From: Ruminococcus_G sp963594675
Lineage (GTDB): Bacteria; Bacillota; Clostridia; Lachnospirales; Lachnospiraceae
DNA length: 14,025 bases
Assembly: GCA_963594675.1 (NCBI GenBank)
Contig: CAVBGA010000101.1
Location: 1-14,025 of the forward strand
Direction of reading: 5' to 3'
Shown: in pieces, positions 1 to 8,041 of the stretch
Position numbering within the stretch: the stretch's first letter is position 1
How the letters are laid out: every line of letters starts with the position of its first letter
Position numbers and translations under genes: made by a program
Notes under the pieces: model-generated
Seen by the model: the letters and a program-made list of their open reading frames with translations, nothing else
What the model was told of the DNA's origin: nothing
Databases searched by the model: none

Positions 1-69
1 AAAGAGTGTTGATGTTAAAATGTATGCGGTTTTGAAGGTATATCTGATTTATATAAATTCCATTTGTGG

Positions 70-98
70 GTCTTGCAGTATTTCTGCAGGGCTTTTTT
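70..98 (+). terminator. Intrinsic terminator of an upstream gene
   Basis: A nine-pair stem (70-78 with 84-92, two G-U pairs) with loop TATTT is followed by six T residues at 93-98. It is well placed to end a transcript entering from the left edge. No reading frame in the first 70 bases can be assigned to a gene with confidence. Confidence 0.75.
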
Positions 99-129
99 CT
101 TATATATTGATTAGAACGATGTGAAAGCA

Positions 130-159
130 TTGCGATATGTTTTTTGCGTATGTTATGAT
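130..159 (+). promoter_or_regulatory. Putative sigma-A promoter for the membrane-anchored protein at 198
   Basis: TTGCGA at 130-135 and TATGAT at 154-159 are separated by 18 bases. The -10 element ends 38 bases before the GTG start. The match is moderate and rests on position plus consensus only. Confidence 0.45.
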
Positions 160-197
160 AAGAAAGTCTAACAATGAAAGATTAAAGGAGGAGTAGT

Positions 198-1520
198 GTG
201 GCTTTGACGAACAACACAAAGAAGAAAAAGAAATTTTTTATTCCAGTTATTATTGTTGTAGTTCTTGCGGTTATTGCAGGTGGTGTCTTTGCTTTTGAAA
301 AGAATTTATTTCTAAAACCAGGGGATAAGGTTTTACTGGCTGCGACTGAGTCTTTTCAAGGAGATGATTTGACAGATACGATATCATCGTTGAGTGATTT
401 CACATCGCAGGATTCACTTTCCATGGAATGCAATTTTACCTTGCAGCAGGGAGCGGAAGATACTGTTATTTCCGCCAGCTTGGATGGTGCAGTGGATCGT
501 AAGGAAGGTAGCCAGTCATTATCCGGTACTTTGAATTTAGGAGGTAAGAATTTATCTGTAAAGGAATATATGGACCAGAAGCAGTTTGCTTTTACTCTTC
601 CGGATGTCAGTGATAAAGTTCTTACTTATTATTTTAATGAGAAGGTGACAGGGGCTTTAGCAAGTAATGCAGAGGAAAGTTCCTTTAAGAAGTTTAAAAA
701 ATCCCTTAAGAGTACCGCAGGTCTTATGAAAGAATCCGGAGATAAGAAAGAGATTTCCTCCATTTTGAGAGAATACTTCAATCAATTAGATTGGTCCGTT
801 GATCGATCTGCTTCAACGACTATTGCAGGGAAGGATACAACATGTAAAGCATATAGTACAGAGATTAGTGGAGAGTGGTTGAAGAATTTTTGCAGCGACC
901 TGCAAGAAGTCTATGATTTGGATGACGTTTTAGGATTCTGTGACAAGTTTATGGATGTGGACAGCTTGGATGATTTAGAGGATAAATTTGATAGTCTGGA
1001 TAACCTTCCCATTGTTTTCTATTTGAAGGATAATACATTAGTGAAAGTAGAGATAACTTCAGATGATACAAATTATAGTCTGGGATTAGCTGGAGAAGAT
1101 TGTCCATGGCATGATTTATATTTTCAACAGGAGAAATTGATTTCTTCTGATATAACAGGACTTGAAATTCTTACAGCCGTAGATTCGGATTGTGAGACGT
1201 TAAGTGTGCGTAGTTACGATTCAGAAGAAAATCTTGATGCTTCGGATCTTATCCAGATTTTTACTTATGATCTTAATTCTGGCGACTTTACTTTTTATGG
1301 AGATAATGAGAAGAAATTGTTTACAGGAAGTTTGACCTGTTCAGATCAGGAGGCAAGCTTCTCTATAGATATGGGAGAAATTAACTTACAGTTGCAGCTT
1401 ACTTCTGGTGGAGAGGTAGAAAGTTTGTCAGGAGATATAATAAATCTTAATAAAATTACATCAGAAGAATTGACAGAATTTGCAATATCTGCAACTTTAG
1501 GCCTTGGTATCTTTGGATAA
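198..1520 (+). CDS. Membrane-anchored extracytoplasmic protein of unknown function
   Basis: I do not recognise a named family with certainty. The 440-residue protein starts at GTG, chosen because AAAGGAGG ends about six bases upstream. A basic stretch (residues 9-12, KKKK) precedes one hydrophobic helix at about 14-32 with no lipobox cysteine. This suggests a signal anchor with a large extracellular C-terminal part. The rest is acidic, Ser/Asp rich and soluble, with alternating strands such as SGTLNLGGKNLSV. The sequence just after the helix (DKVLLAATESF) resembles a class of Clostridia surface proteins annotated only as DUFs. The gene is alone, with its own promoter upstream and a hairpin downstream, and converges on glgD. 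A role at the envelope is inferred from topology only. Confidence 0.8.
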   Translation: MALTNNTKKKKKFFIPVIIVVVLAVIAGGVFAFEKNLFLKPGDKVLLAATESFQGDDLTDTISSLSDFTSQDSLSMECNFTLQQGAEDTVISASLDGAVDRKEGSQSLSGTLNLGGKNLSVKEYMDQKQFAFTLPDVSDKVLTYYFNEKVTGALASNAEESSFKKFKKSLKSTAGLMKESGDKKEISSILREYFNQLDWSVDRSASTTIAGKDTTCKAYSTEISGEWLKNFCSDLQEVYDLDDVLGFCDKFMDVDSLDDLEDKFDSLDNLPIVFYLKDNTLVKVEITSDDTNYSLGLAGEDCPWHDLYFQQEKLISSDITGLEILTAVDSDCETLSVRSYDSEENLDASDLIQIFTYDLNSGDFTFYGDNEKKLFTGSLTCSDQEASFSIDMGEINLQLQLTSGGEVESLSGDIINLNKITSEELTEFAISATLGLGIFG

Positions 1521-1574
1521 AATAGGAGAGCTACAATTTATATTCGGTATAGATGAGAAGCTGAGAAATGGAAA

Positions 1575-1598
1575 GGGCATCACAAGAAAGTGATGCCC
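1575..1598. terminator. Bidirectional intrinsic terminator between convergent genes
   Basis: A perfect nine-pair stem, GGGCATCAC with GTGATGCCC, has a six-base loop (1584-1589). On the plus strand it is followed by TAATTTTAT; on the minus strand by TTTCCATTT. It lies between the plus-strand gene ending at 1520 and the minus-strand glgD ending at 1630, so it can serve both. Confidence 0.8.
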
Positions 1599-1629
1599 TA
1601 ATTTTATATCCTATTTAATGCAATGAGAA

Positions 1630-2757
1630 TTATAGCAAATCTTCTCGACGTACATAACCGGGATCTTCTTCCGGATTGATGATCTCGTCAACATGAATAA
1701 TTTTAGCATACTTATCTACAATTTGATTCTTCAGATGTACACCTTCACCAATAAAGGCATTGGCACAGATAATACAATTCTCTATAACAGCTCCTTCACT
1801 GACGGTAACTCTAGCTCCAAGAATAGAATCCCTTACGGTGCCGAGAATGGTGCAACCATTAGCAACAACAGAATGTTTTACATCACTTCCATTAATATAC
1901 TTTGTTGGTGAGGCATCTGTAGATGCTGTATAAATGGGCCATGCAGACTCGAAAGGTTCAGGAAAGAGTTCCTTTGCCGTCTGAAAATCCAAAAGAGCGA
2001 GGTTGGAATCAAAATAGCTCTTGAAATCGGAGATGGATGCAAAGTAACCATGGTGGGCCACTGCACGAATGTCCAATTCATTGCAAAACAATGAGACAAC
2101 CTGAGCTAAAGTATATACAGAGGACATATTGATGGATTTTCTTATGAGATCAACGAAAAGATCACGTTTCATTACATAAGTTTCCATGAATATATTCCGT
2201 TCCTTTGCCGTTCCTCTGTTTCTCTCAATAGATGTAACACCCTTCTGCTTATTTGTAAAAAGGGTTAAGTCATTGAGAAATGCTTCCTTGGCATTGCTTA
2301 CCTTATGGTAAAGAAGGGTGATGTCAGCTCCTGATTCAATATGCTGATCCAGAAGATCATCAAAATTATGTGTAAATACCATATGGCTAGGAGCAATTAC
2401 AACATATTCCTCATATCTTTCCTCAATAAGAGATATATTTTCCATAAAGGCAGCAATATCTGTATTGTAGATACTATTACGGGAATTAGAATCTGCAAAA
2501 AGAATCTTAATTTCACCACGTTTGGAGTTAATATTGTAGTTGCCAACGCCTCTGATATGTTCCGTCAGAGAACGCGGATTTTCACGAATATATACCTGGA
2601 TACGGTCAATATCACTATTGCTCATATTCGACAGCGGAAAATCAATAACACGATAACGTCCTAAAAAGGAAAATGCACCAATGGGGCGATAGTCCTGCGG
2701 ACCATCGATATGGATGGTATTGACAGGTGTGTTGATAATACCAAATGCTTTTGCCAT
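1630..2757 (-). CDS. glgD: GlgD, regulatory-type subunit of glucose-1-phosphate adenylyltransferase
   Basis: This is the second subunit of the Firmicute ADP-glucose pyrophosphorylase, which makes ADP-glucose for glycogen. The 375-residue protein keeps the nucleotidyltransferase fold (for example RYRVIDFPLSN at 34-44) and a C-terminal left-handed beta-helix with hexapeptide-like repeats (about 290-350). Catalytic signatures of its partner are gone: the N-terminal LAGGRGSRL loop is replaced by INTPVNTIHIDGP, and the GDHIY metal-site motif is replaced by PSHMV (123-127). It should therefore be poorly catalytic or inactive alone and act as a modulator of GlgC, as in characterised GlgCD enzymes. 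Its ATG lies one base after the glgC stop, with GGGGGAAG inside the glgC end as ribosome binding site, so the two are probably translationally coupled. Confidence 0.95.
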   Translation of the reverse strand: MAKAFGIINTPVNTIHIDGPQDYRPIGAFSFLGRYRVIDFPLSNMSNSDIDRIQVYIRENPRSLTEHIRGVGNYNINSKRGEIKILFADSNSRNSIYNTDIAAFMENISLIEERYEEYVVIAPSHMVFTHNFDDLLDQHIESGADITLLYHKVSNAKEAFLNDLTLFTNKQKGVTSIERNRGTAKERNIFMETYVMKRDLFVDLIRKSINMSSVYTLAQVVSLFCNELDIRAVAHHGYFASISDFKSYFDSNLALLDFQTAKELFPEPFESAWPIYTASTDASPTKYINGSDVKHSVVANGCTILGTVRDSILGARVTVSEGAVIENCIICANAFIGEGVHLKNQIVDKYAKIIHVDEIINPEEDPGYVRREDLL

Positions 2758-2758
2758 C

Positions 2759-3904
2759 TTATTCTTCCCCCTTTACATTTTTAGAGACGAGAAGAATATT
2801 CTCGCTGTCCGCACTGCCAACGACAGCACCTTTTCCGATTTTTACATTGTTTGCAATAATTGCTCTGGTTACCCTAGCGCCTTCCTCTAAGCTGGCACCG
2901 GGCATCAATACAGAGTCAATAAGTTGAGCTCCTTCTGCCACACGGGAGTTGGTAAACATGACAGAGCCATTTACAGATCCTTCCACATTGCAACCCTGAG
3001 TGATATAAGCATGATGAATCTCTGCATTGGGGCCAACATACTGGGGCATCTGGTTTGGCTCTTCGGTATAAATTGTCCACTGGGGATCGCCAAGACTTAA
3101 TTCACTATCTTTCTCAATCAAATCCATGTTTGCTTCCCAGAGGGAATCAATGGTTCCTACATCCTTCCAATATCCCTTAAATTCATAGGCATATAAAGAT
3201 TTGCCCTCATTCAGGAAGGTGGGAATTACATCTTTTCCAAAATCATGACTGGAATCCGGATTCTTCATATCCGCCATCAAACATTTTCTAAGCTGCTTCC
3301 AGTTGAAAATGTAAATACCCATGGAAGCTAGGTTACTCTTGGGATGTTCTGGTTTTTCTTCAAATTCGACGATTTTACGGTTCTCGTCTGTGTTCATGAT
3401 GCCAAAGCGGCTGGCTTCTTTCATGGGAACACCGATAACAGCAATCGTTGCATCTGCATTGTTGGCAAGATGGAAATCTAACATCTTTGAATAGTCCATC
3501 TTATAAATGTGATCTCCTGAGAGAATCAGCAGGTGTTCCGGGTTATAAGTGTCGATGAAATCAATGTTCTGGGAGATTGCATCTGCGGTACCTCTGTACA
3601 CATCCAGTTCAGTGTCAGCTTTTTCACGGGGTGGAAGAACAAATACACCACTTCCGCGAGAGTCAAGTCCCCATCTTCTTCCCTGAGCCACATAACTATT
3701 CAGAAGTACGGATTCATACTGGGTAAGAACTCCGACTACGTCAATACCACTATTGGCACAATTACTCAAGGGGAAATCAATGATACGGTACTTGCCACCG
3801 TAGGATACCGCCGGTTTTGCGACCTTGTTGGTAAGTTCATGAAGTCGACTGCCTCGTCCGCCGGCAAGAATCATAGCAATCATGCTATCCTTTTTCTTTA
3901 ACAT
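2759..3904 (-). CDS. glgC: GlgC, catalytic glucose-1-phosphate adenylyltransferase
   Basis: This cytoplasmic enzyme makes ADP-glucose from glucose-1-phosphate and ATP, the committed step of bacterial glycogen synthesis. The 381-residue protein has the nucleotide loop LAGGRGSRL (13-21), the sugar/metal motif SGDHIYKMDY with catalytic Asp131, FEEKP with Lys184, and YWKDVGT with Asp248. It ends in a left-handed beta-helix (about 290-375). Length and motif order match the family. The start is the ATG at 3904, preceded by GAGGG at good spacing; an internal ATG seven codons later lacks a comparable site. It is first in a two-gene operon with glgD. Other glycogen genes (synthase, branching enzyme, phosphorylase) are not in the window. 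Confidence 0.97.
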   Translation of the reverse strand: MLKKKDSMIAMILAGGRGSRLHELTNKVAKPAVSYGGKYRIIDFPLSNCANSGIDVVGVLTQYESVLLNSYVAQGRRWGLDSRGSGVFVLPPREKADTELDVYRGTADAISQNIDFIDTYNPEHLLILSGDHIYKMDYSKMLDFHLANNADATIAVIGVPMKEASRFGIMNTDENRKIVEFEEKPEHPKSNLASMGIYIFNWKQLRKCLMADMKNPDSSHDFGKDVIPTFLNEGKSLYAYEFKGYWKDVGTIDSLWEANMDLIEKDSELSLGDPQWTIYTEEPNQMPQYVGPNAEIHHAYITQGCNVEGSVNGSVMFTNSRVAEGAQLIDSVLMPGASLEEGARVTRAIIANNVKIGKGAVVGSADSENILLVSKNVKGEE

Positions 3905-3939
3905 ATAGCGCCCTCACTTTTATAAAATTACTTGTTAAT

Positions 3940-3968
3940 ATTATACAACTATTTATAGAATCGGTAAA
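3940..3968 (-). promoter_or_regulatory. Promoter of the glgCD operon
   Basis: On the minus strand TTTACC (3968-3963) and TATAAT (3945-3940) are separated by 17 bases. The -10 is perfect and the -35 matches four of six. It lies about 36 bases upstream of the glgC start codon. Confidence 0.65.
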
Positions 3969-4054
3969 GGTTTAAAGTGAAATATAACAAAAAACAAAGT
4001 GAAATTCTGAAAAATAAGAGATTGTGAAGAATATATGACCTTTTTGTGGAATGC

Positions 4055-4083
4055 TTGCAAGGGTAGGCCTTATCTCTTATAAT
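4055..4083 (+). promoter_or_regulatory. Promoter of the C39 peptidase / LRR / hbd / SGNH operon
   Basis: TTGCAA (4055-4060) and a perfect TATAAT (4078-4083) are 17 bases apart, 28 bases before the ATG at 4112. It is divergent from the glgCD promoter within the same roughly 200-base spacer. No further convincing promoter or terminator is visible until after 9934, so it may drive all four genes. Confidence 0.65.
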
Positions 4084-4111
4084 AGGTAGGGTAAATAAAA
4101 GGAGAGAAAAC

Positions 4112-5128
4112 ATGGCGAGAAAGCGGCATTTTCTGAGTAGCAAGAAGAGAAGACAGCTTCAGTTGATTATAGAAGGGTTATTAATCCTGATAGTTGTAAT
4201 TGCTGCTCTGACATTTGGAATTAGAAAGCTTTCCCAAAGGAGTAATACTGCATCATCTCAGTCTCAGGAGAAGACAGAAAACAAAGATGATAAAGATAAC
4301 GAGGGGAAAAAGAGCAAGAAGAATAGCAAAAAAAATAATAGTACAGATCAGGAAATGGATAGCGATACGAAGGAAAAATCTAATGCTGATAGCGATTCAG
4401 TAGATACGACAAAGGAAGATACTACTTTTGGTGATACAATCGAGGATGCCAATGCGGATGAAGCTACGATCAATGAGACCGTAAGCTATCTTACAGAAAA
4501 TTCTTATCCGCAGGATTTGATTGAATTTTATCAGAAATATCCTGAGACAAAGAAGTATGTATTGGCATATAAGGATCATGAAGGAGATGCTGCGGAAACC
4601 AACCCGGTTATTGATATATCTGGGGATGTAAAAGTAGGTGAGATTCCACATTTCCTTCAGTGGGACAGTCGTTGGGGCTATCGCAATTATGGAGATAGAC
4701 TTATGGCTATTAACGGTTGTGGTCCTACCTGTTTGGCAATGATTTATTGTGGCTTAAGAGGGGCCTCGGATCAGAATCCTTATACCATTGCTCAATGGTC
4801 CTTGTCCAATGGTTTGTACCATGAAGATGAAGGCACCGATTGGGAACTTTTTACAGTAGGTGCTAAGCATTTTGGCTTAAATGCACAGGAGCAGGATCCG
4901 GATCAGGCAACTTTAGAGGCGGATCTTACTGCAGGTAATCCAGTAATTTGCTCTGTGAAGCCTGGAGATTTCACTTACGAAGGACATTTTATTGTTTTAG
5001 CCGGTTATAATGATGACGGCAGTGTGAAGGTTCTTGATCCAAATAGTAATAAAAATACGGAGAAAGGTTGGCAGATAGATGAGCTGATTGCTCAGATAAA
5101 AACAATGTGGGTGTATTCTGCTCAATAA
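4112..5128 (+). CDS. Membrane-anchored C39-like cysteine peptidase
   Basis: The 338-residue protein has a basic N terminus, one membrane helix (about 18-37), a charged Lys/Asp/Ser/Asn-rich linker (about 43-110), a short helical region (about 115-160), and a C-terminal C39-like papain-fold domain (about 175-338). The catalytic set is visible: Cys203 in NGCGPTC, His292 in GHFIVLAGY, Asp309 in VLDPN, with Gln183 as likely oxyanion residue. The domain should face the outside. Such stand-alone C39_2 domains are common in clostridial surface proteins; no ABC transporter is fused, so bacteriocin-leader processing is not indicated. AAAGGAG precedes the ATG. It heads a plus-strand operon and is followed closely by the LRR protein. 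Substrate unknown; neighbouring secreted proteins or the cell wall are guesses. Confidence 0.88.
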   Translation: MARKRHFLSSKKRRQLQLIIEGLLILIVVIAALTFGIRKLSQRSNTASSQSQEKTENKDDKDNEGKKSKKNSKKNNSTDQEMDSDTKEKSNADSDSVDTTKEDTTFGDTIEDANADEATINETVSYLTENSYPQDLIEFYQKYPETKKYVLAYKDHEGDAAETNPVIDISGDVKVGEIPHFLQWDSRWGYRNYGDRLMAINGCGPTCLAMIYCGLRGASDQNPYTIAQWSLSNGLYHEDEGTDWELFTVGAKHFGLNAQEQDPDQATLEADLTAGNPVICSVKPGDFTYEGHFIVLAGYNDDGSVKVLDPNSNKNTEKGWQIDELIAQIKTMWVYSAQ

Positions 5129-5136
5129 GTGGAAAA

Positions 5137-5152
5137 AGAGGGAGATTATTTG
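5137..5152 (+). promoter_or_regulatory. Ribosome binding site deciding a TTG start for the LRR protein
   Basis: AGAGGGAG (5137-5144) is followed by five bases and TTG (5150-5152), which opens the sequence KKEFLKLGWMKKS leading into the signal peptide. Starting here gives 657 residues, against 664 from the GTG at 5129. Confidence 0.6.
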
Positions 5153-7123
5153 AAAAAAGAATTTTTGAAATTAGGATGGATGAAAAAATCCTGTGCAGTC
5201 ATGATGACAACGCTTTTGTTTCTGGAAAGTCAGGGAATGGTTTATGCTGCAGGGGAAGCAGACATTTCTGTTCATAAGGAAAAAAGGGATGAGCAAATCT
5301 CAGAATCAGATGAGACACTTTCGGAGTCAGAGCAAATCTCAGCAGGGAGCATTTCCACAGAGGATACTGCGGATAAGGAAGACGGCGATATTTCCCAGGA
5401 TATTTCTCAGGAGGATGACAGCCAGGAAGATTCTGGAGATAGCAGTGCATCTCAAGAGGATAGTGCAGGAGAAAGTTCAGAAGGCGATGCTACATCTCAA
5501 GAGGATGATGCAAAGGGAGATTCAAAAGATAGTGCTGCGTCTCAGGATTCTTCAGAGGACAGTACAGAGGGAGATAAGGATTCTTCTTCAGACGCCCAGG
5601 AGACGGATGCCTATGAGAAAGGAACTTGCGGAAATCAGGCGAAGTGGCAGCTATTAAATGGTGTCCTAATCATCAGCGGCAGCGGTTATATTTATGATTA
5701 TGAAGAATATGGAGAGAAGGCTCCGTGGGCGAAAAAAACAGTGACTTCCCTTGTTATCAAGGAAGGAATTACGGGAATTGGCCGATATGCTTTTGCGAAT
5801 ATGTCTTCTATTAAAACTGTATCACTGCCTTCTACTTTGAAATCCATCAAAGAAGGTGCTTTCTCAAATTGTAGTGCATTGACTTCTATAGATATCCCAC
5901 AGAAGGTGGACAATGTCAGTGCCTATGCCTTTGCCTGGTGTACTTCCCTGAAAAAAATCAGTGGTTGTAAAGGATTGAACGGTTTTGGCTATTATGCGTT
6001 TGGCGGATGCAAGGCTTTGCAAAGCTATACAATAAGTCGGGTATATTTTGATACTTTTTTTGCTTTCGATGATTGTACATCTCTTACTATTAAGGGAAGT
6101 ATGGGCCAGGGGATTACCTATACTGTGAAAAATGGACAGATGAAGATCTATGGCTCAGGGAAGATTCCTAATTACTCTTATAGCTCTTTATCGAAGAAAA
6201 CCGTAGATGAGGAGACGGGGGATGTTCGAAGACATGGCAGCGGAGCAAAGGCCTGGGAAGGAATTTCTATTAGCAGTATAAAAATTAGCAAGAAAATTTC
6301 TGCAATAGGCAGCTATGCTTTTGCCTGGTGTGAGGATGTTACAAAGTTAAATGCATTAGGAGTGACCACAATTGGAAAGTGTGCTTTTCGACATACTTAC
6401 AGTATGGAAGAATTGGTTTTGACGGCTAAGCTGAAGGATGTTGCTACGGCTGCATTTAAGCGAAATCATTGCAAACATCCGGTGCTTTATTATACAGGAA
6501 GTAAGAGTGCTTTTTCCAATATCAATTTTAAATCTGGAAATAGCAGCCTGCAGAATGCTTATGTGCAATATGAGTGCGAAGTGAAAAGTTTTTCAGCAAG
6601 CAGTAAAGGAGATGGCTCCATAGGATTGCAGTGGCAGAGAAATAAAAATACCAACGGATATGAGATTTATCGCGCAACTTCCAAGTATGGTACTTATGAG
6701 AAAATAGCAACCTTGACAAGTAATTCAAAAAATAGTTATATAAATAAGAATTGCACAATGGCGAACCCCTACTATTATAAAGTGCGGGCGTATAGCGATA
6801 AAGGCACAGGAAAAATTTACGGTTCTTGGTCCCAGATAATAGAGGCCAGAGCTTTGCCTAGGCAGCCTAAGAATTTAGTGGCCAGGGCAGGGAATATTTC
6901 TACATTAATCACATGGAATGCAGTCAAAGGTGTGGATGGATACTTGATTACTAAAAGTGGTGGTGGAGAAACGGAAACCATATGGGTTTCTTCCAAGAAA
7001 ACCAAATATGTGGATTTGGATGTAGAGCAAGGAACGACCTATACTTACAAAATCGTTGGTGGCGTGAATTATGAGCATGAGCTTTACACAGGATCGTCAG
7101 CAACAGTAAAAGTAAAATTTTAA
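5150..7123 (+). CDS. Secreted BspA-type leucine-rich repeat protein with two FN3 domains
   Basis: The frame is open from GTG 5129, directly after the preceding stop. I choose TTG 5150 because AGAGGGAG ends five bases before it; GTG 5129 has no ribosome binding site and ATG 5180 only a weak one. Residue numbers here count from 5129. A signal peptide covers about 18-41 (cleavage near VYA-AGE), then a Ser/Glu/Asp/Gln linker (about 50-160), BspA/TpLRR-type repeats (about 165-480; markers include GRYAFANMSSIKTVSLP, KEGAFSNCSALTSIDIP, SAYAFAWCTSL), and two fibronectin type III domains (about 486-575 and 578-664; YEIYRATSKYGTYEKIATL is typical). This family usually acts in adhesion or as surface scaffold. 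No LPXTG motif, SLH domain or cell-wall repeat is seen, so it may be released or held non-covalently. Confidence 0.88.
   Translation: MKKEFLKLGWMKKSCAVMMTTLLFLESQGMVYAAGEADISVHKEKRDEQISESDETLSESEQISAGSISTEDTADKEDGDISQDISQEDDSQEDSGDSSASQEDSAGESSEGDATSQEDDAKGDSKDSAASQDSSEDSTEGDKDSSSDAQETDAYEKGTCGNQAKWQLLNGVLIISGSGYIYDYEEYGEKAPWAKKTVTSLVIKEGITGIGRYAFANMSSIKTVSLPSTLKSIKEGAFSNCSALTSIDIPQKVDNVSAYAFAWCTSLKKISGCKGLNGFGYYAFGGCKALQSYTISRVYFDTFFAFDDCTSLTIKGSMGQGITYTVKNGQMKIYGSGKIPNYSYSSLSKKTVDEETGDVRRHGSGAKAWEGISISSIKISKKISAIGSYAFAWCEDVTKLNALGVTTIGKCAFRHTYSMEELVLTAKLKDVATAAFKRNHCKHPVLYYTGSKSAFSNINFKSGNSSLQNAYVQYECEVKSFSASSKGDGSIGLQWQRNKNTNGYEIYRATSKYGTYEKIATLTSNSKNSYINKNCTMANPYYYKVRAYSDKGTGKIYGSWSQIIEARALPRQPKNLVARAGNISTLITWNAVKGVDGYLITKSGGGETETIWVSSKKTKYVDLDVEQGTTYTYKIVGGVNYEHELYTGSSATVKVKF
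5393..5599 (+). repeat. Region coding a degenerate SQED-type acidic linker
   Basis: Codons here repeat Ser-Gln-Glu-Asp and Asp-Ser-Ser-type peptides (SQDISQEDDSQEDSG, SASQEDSAGE, TSQEDDAKGD, ASQDSSEDS). Units vary in length, so this is a low-complexity spacer rather than an exact tandem array. It probably lifts the LRR/FN3 part away from the cell surface. Confidence 0.6.
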
Positions 7124-7158
7124 TCAAGAGAGATACACAATAAGGAGGATATACTATT

Positions 7159-8001
7159 ATGAAGAAAATCGGTGTGTTAGGTTCAGGAACAATGGGAGCG
7201 GGAATTATTCAGGTTCTTGCTATGAATGGATTTGAGGTGGTTTTCCGTGCCAGAAGACAAACTTCTGTGGATGGCGGAATGGCAAATGTCGACAAACGCT
7301 TAGAACGCATGGTGCAGAAGGGGAAAATCTCTGCAGAAGAGAAAATAGAAGTTATGGGAAGAATTCAAGGCTCCACAGATATTGCTATTGTAAAAGATGC
7401 GGATCTGATTATTGAAGCTGCATCTGAAGATATGGAGGCTAAGAAAGCTTTGTTTGCAGAACTTGATGAGCTTTGCGGACCGGATGCTATTTTGGCAACC
7501 AACACTTCTTCCCTTTCTATTACAGAGATTGCAACGGCAACAAAAAGACCGGACAAGGTAATTGGTATGCATTTCTTCAATCCAGTACCTGCAATGAAGC
7601 TGGTAGAGATTATTAAGGGCTTGACAACATCTGACGAGACAAGGGATGCGATTCTTGCCTTAACAGAGCAGATAAAAAAGACACCGGTAGAGGTGGCAGA
7701 GGCTCCTGGATTTGTAGTAAACAGGATTTTGATTCCTATGGTAAACGAAGCCATCGGAATTTATGCAGACGGAATTGCAGATGTAGAGGGAATTGACCAA
7801 GCTATGAAATTAGGAGCAAACCATCCCATGGGCCCACTGGAATTGGGAGATCTTATTGGCCTGGATGTAGTTCTTGCTATTATGGATGTTCTCTATAATG
7901 AATTTGGCGATCCCAAATATCGTGCCCATGTTCTTCTGCGCAAAATGGTTCGTGCAGGAAAATTAGGAAGAAAAACCGGAGAAGGTTTCTACAAGTATTG
8001 A
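7159..8001 (+). CDS. hbd: 3-hydroxybutyryl-CoA dehydrogenase (3-hydroxyacyl-CoA dehydrogenase family)
   Basis: This cytoplasmic enzyme interconverts acetoacetyl-CoA and 3-hydroxybutyryl-CoA, a step of clostridial butyrate formation. The 280-residue length is typical. The Rossmann loop GSGTMGAG (8-15) is intact. Catalytic residues are in family positions: Ser117 (NTSSLSI), His138 (HFFNP), Glu150 and Asn188 (PGFVVNR). The C-terminal signature NHPMGPLELGDLIGLD and the GRKTGEGFY ending are present. Odd point: the acidic residue that ends the second Rossmann strand in NAD-dependent homologues (LRD, residue 31) is Ala here, followed by Arg32-Arg33, suggesting NADP(H). It lies 35 bases after the LRR gene and 40 before the SGNH gene, without thl, crt, bcd or etf neighbours. 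AAGGAGG precedes the ATG. Confidence 0.95.
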   Translation: MKKIGVLGSGTMGAGIIQVLAMNGFEVVFRARRQTSVDGGMANVDKRLERMVQKGKISAEEKIEVMGRIQGSTDIAIVKDADLIIEAASEDMEAKKALFAELDELCGPDAILATNTSSLSITEIATATKRPDKVIGMHFFNPVPAMKLVEIIKGLTTSDETRDAILALTEQIKKTPVEVAEAPGFVVNRILIPMVNEAIGIYADGIADVEGIDQAMKLGANHPMGPLELGDLIGLDVVLAIMDVLYNEFGDPKYRAHVLLRKMVRAGKLGRKTGEGFYKY

Positions 8002-8041
8002 TGGAAACTAAACCGGCTTGTGATATAGAGGTAGTAAACAC

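Noticed and set aside
2..123. Open frame at the left edge running through 123
   Set aside because: It reads straight through a clear terminator hairpin, so it is unlikely to be the end of a real gene. The true upstream gene end cannot be fixed.
3533..3901. 122-codon plus-strand ORF opposite glgC
   Set aside because: It lies wholly antisense to a clear glgC gene, has no family features and no proper start site.
4112..5128. Bacteriocin-processing C39 peptidase
   Set aside because: Those are N-terminal, cytoplasmic domains of ABC exporters. Here the domain is C-terminal after an N-terminal membrane anchor, and there is no ABC module or GG-leader peptide nearby.
5244..5657. 137-codon plus-strand ORF rich in Arg and Lys
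   Set aside because: It overlaps the acidic linker of the LRR protein in another frame. Repetitive SQED codons give basic, stop-free shadows; there is no own ribosome binding site.
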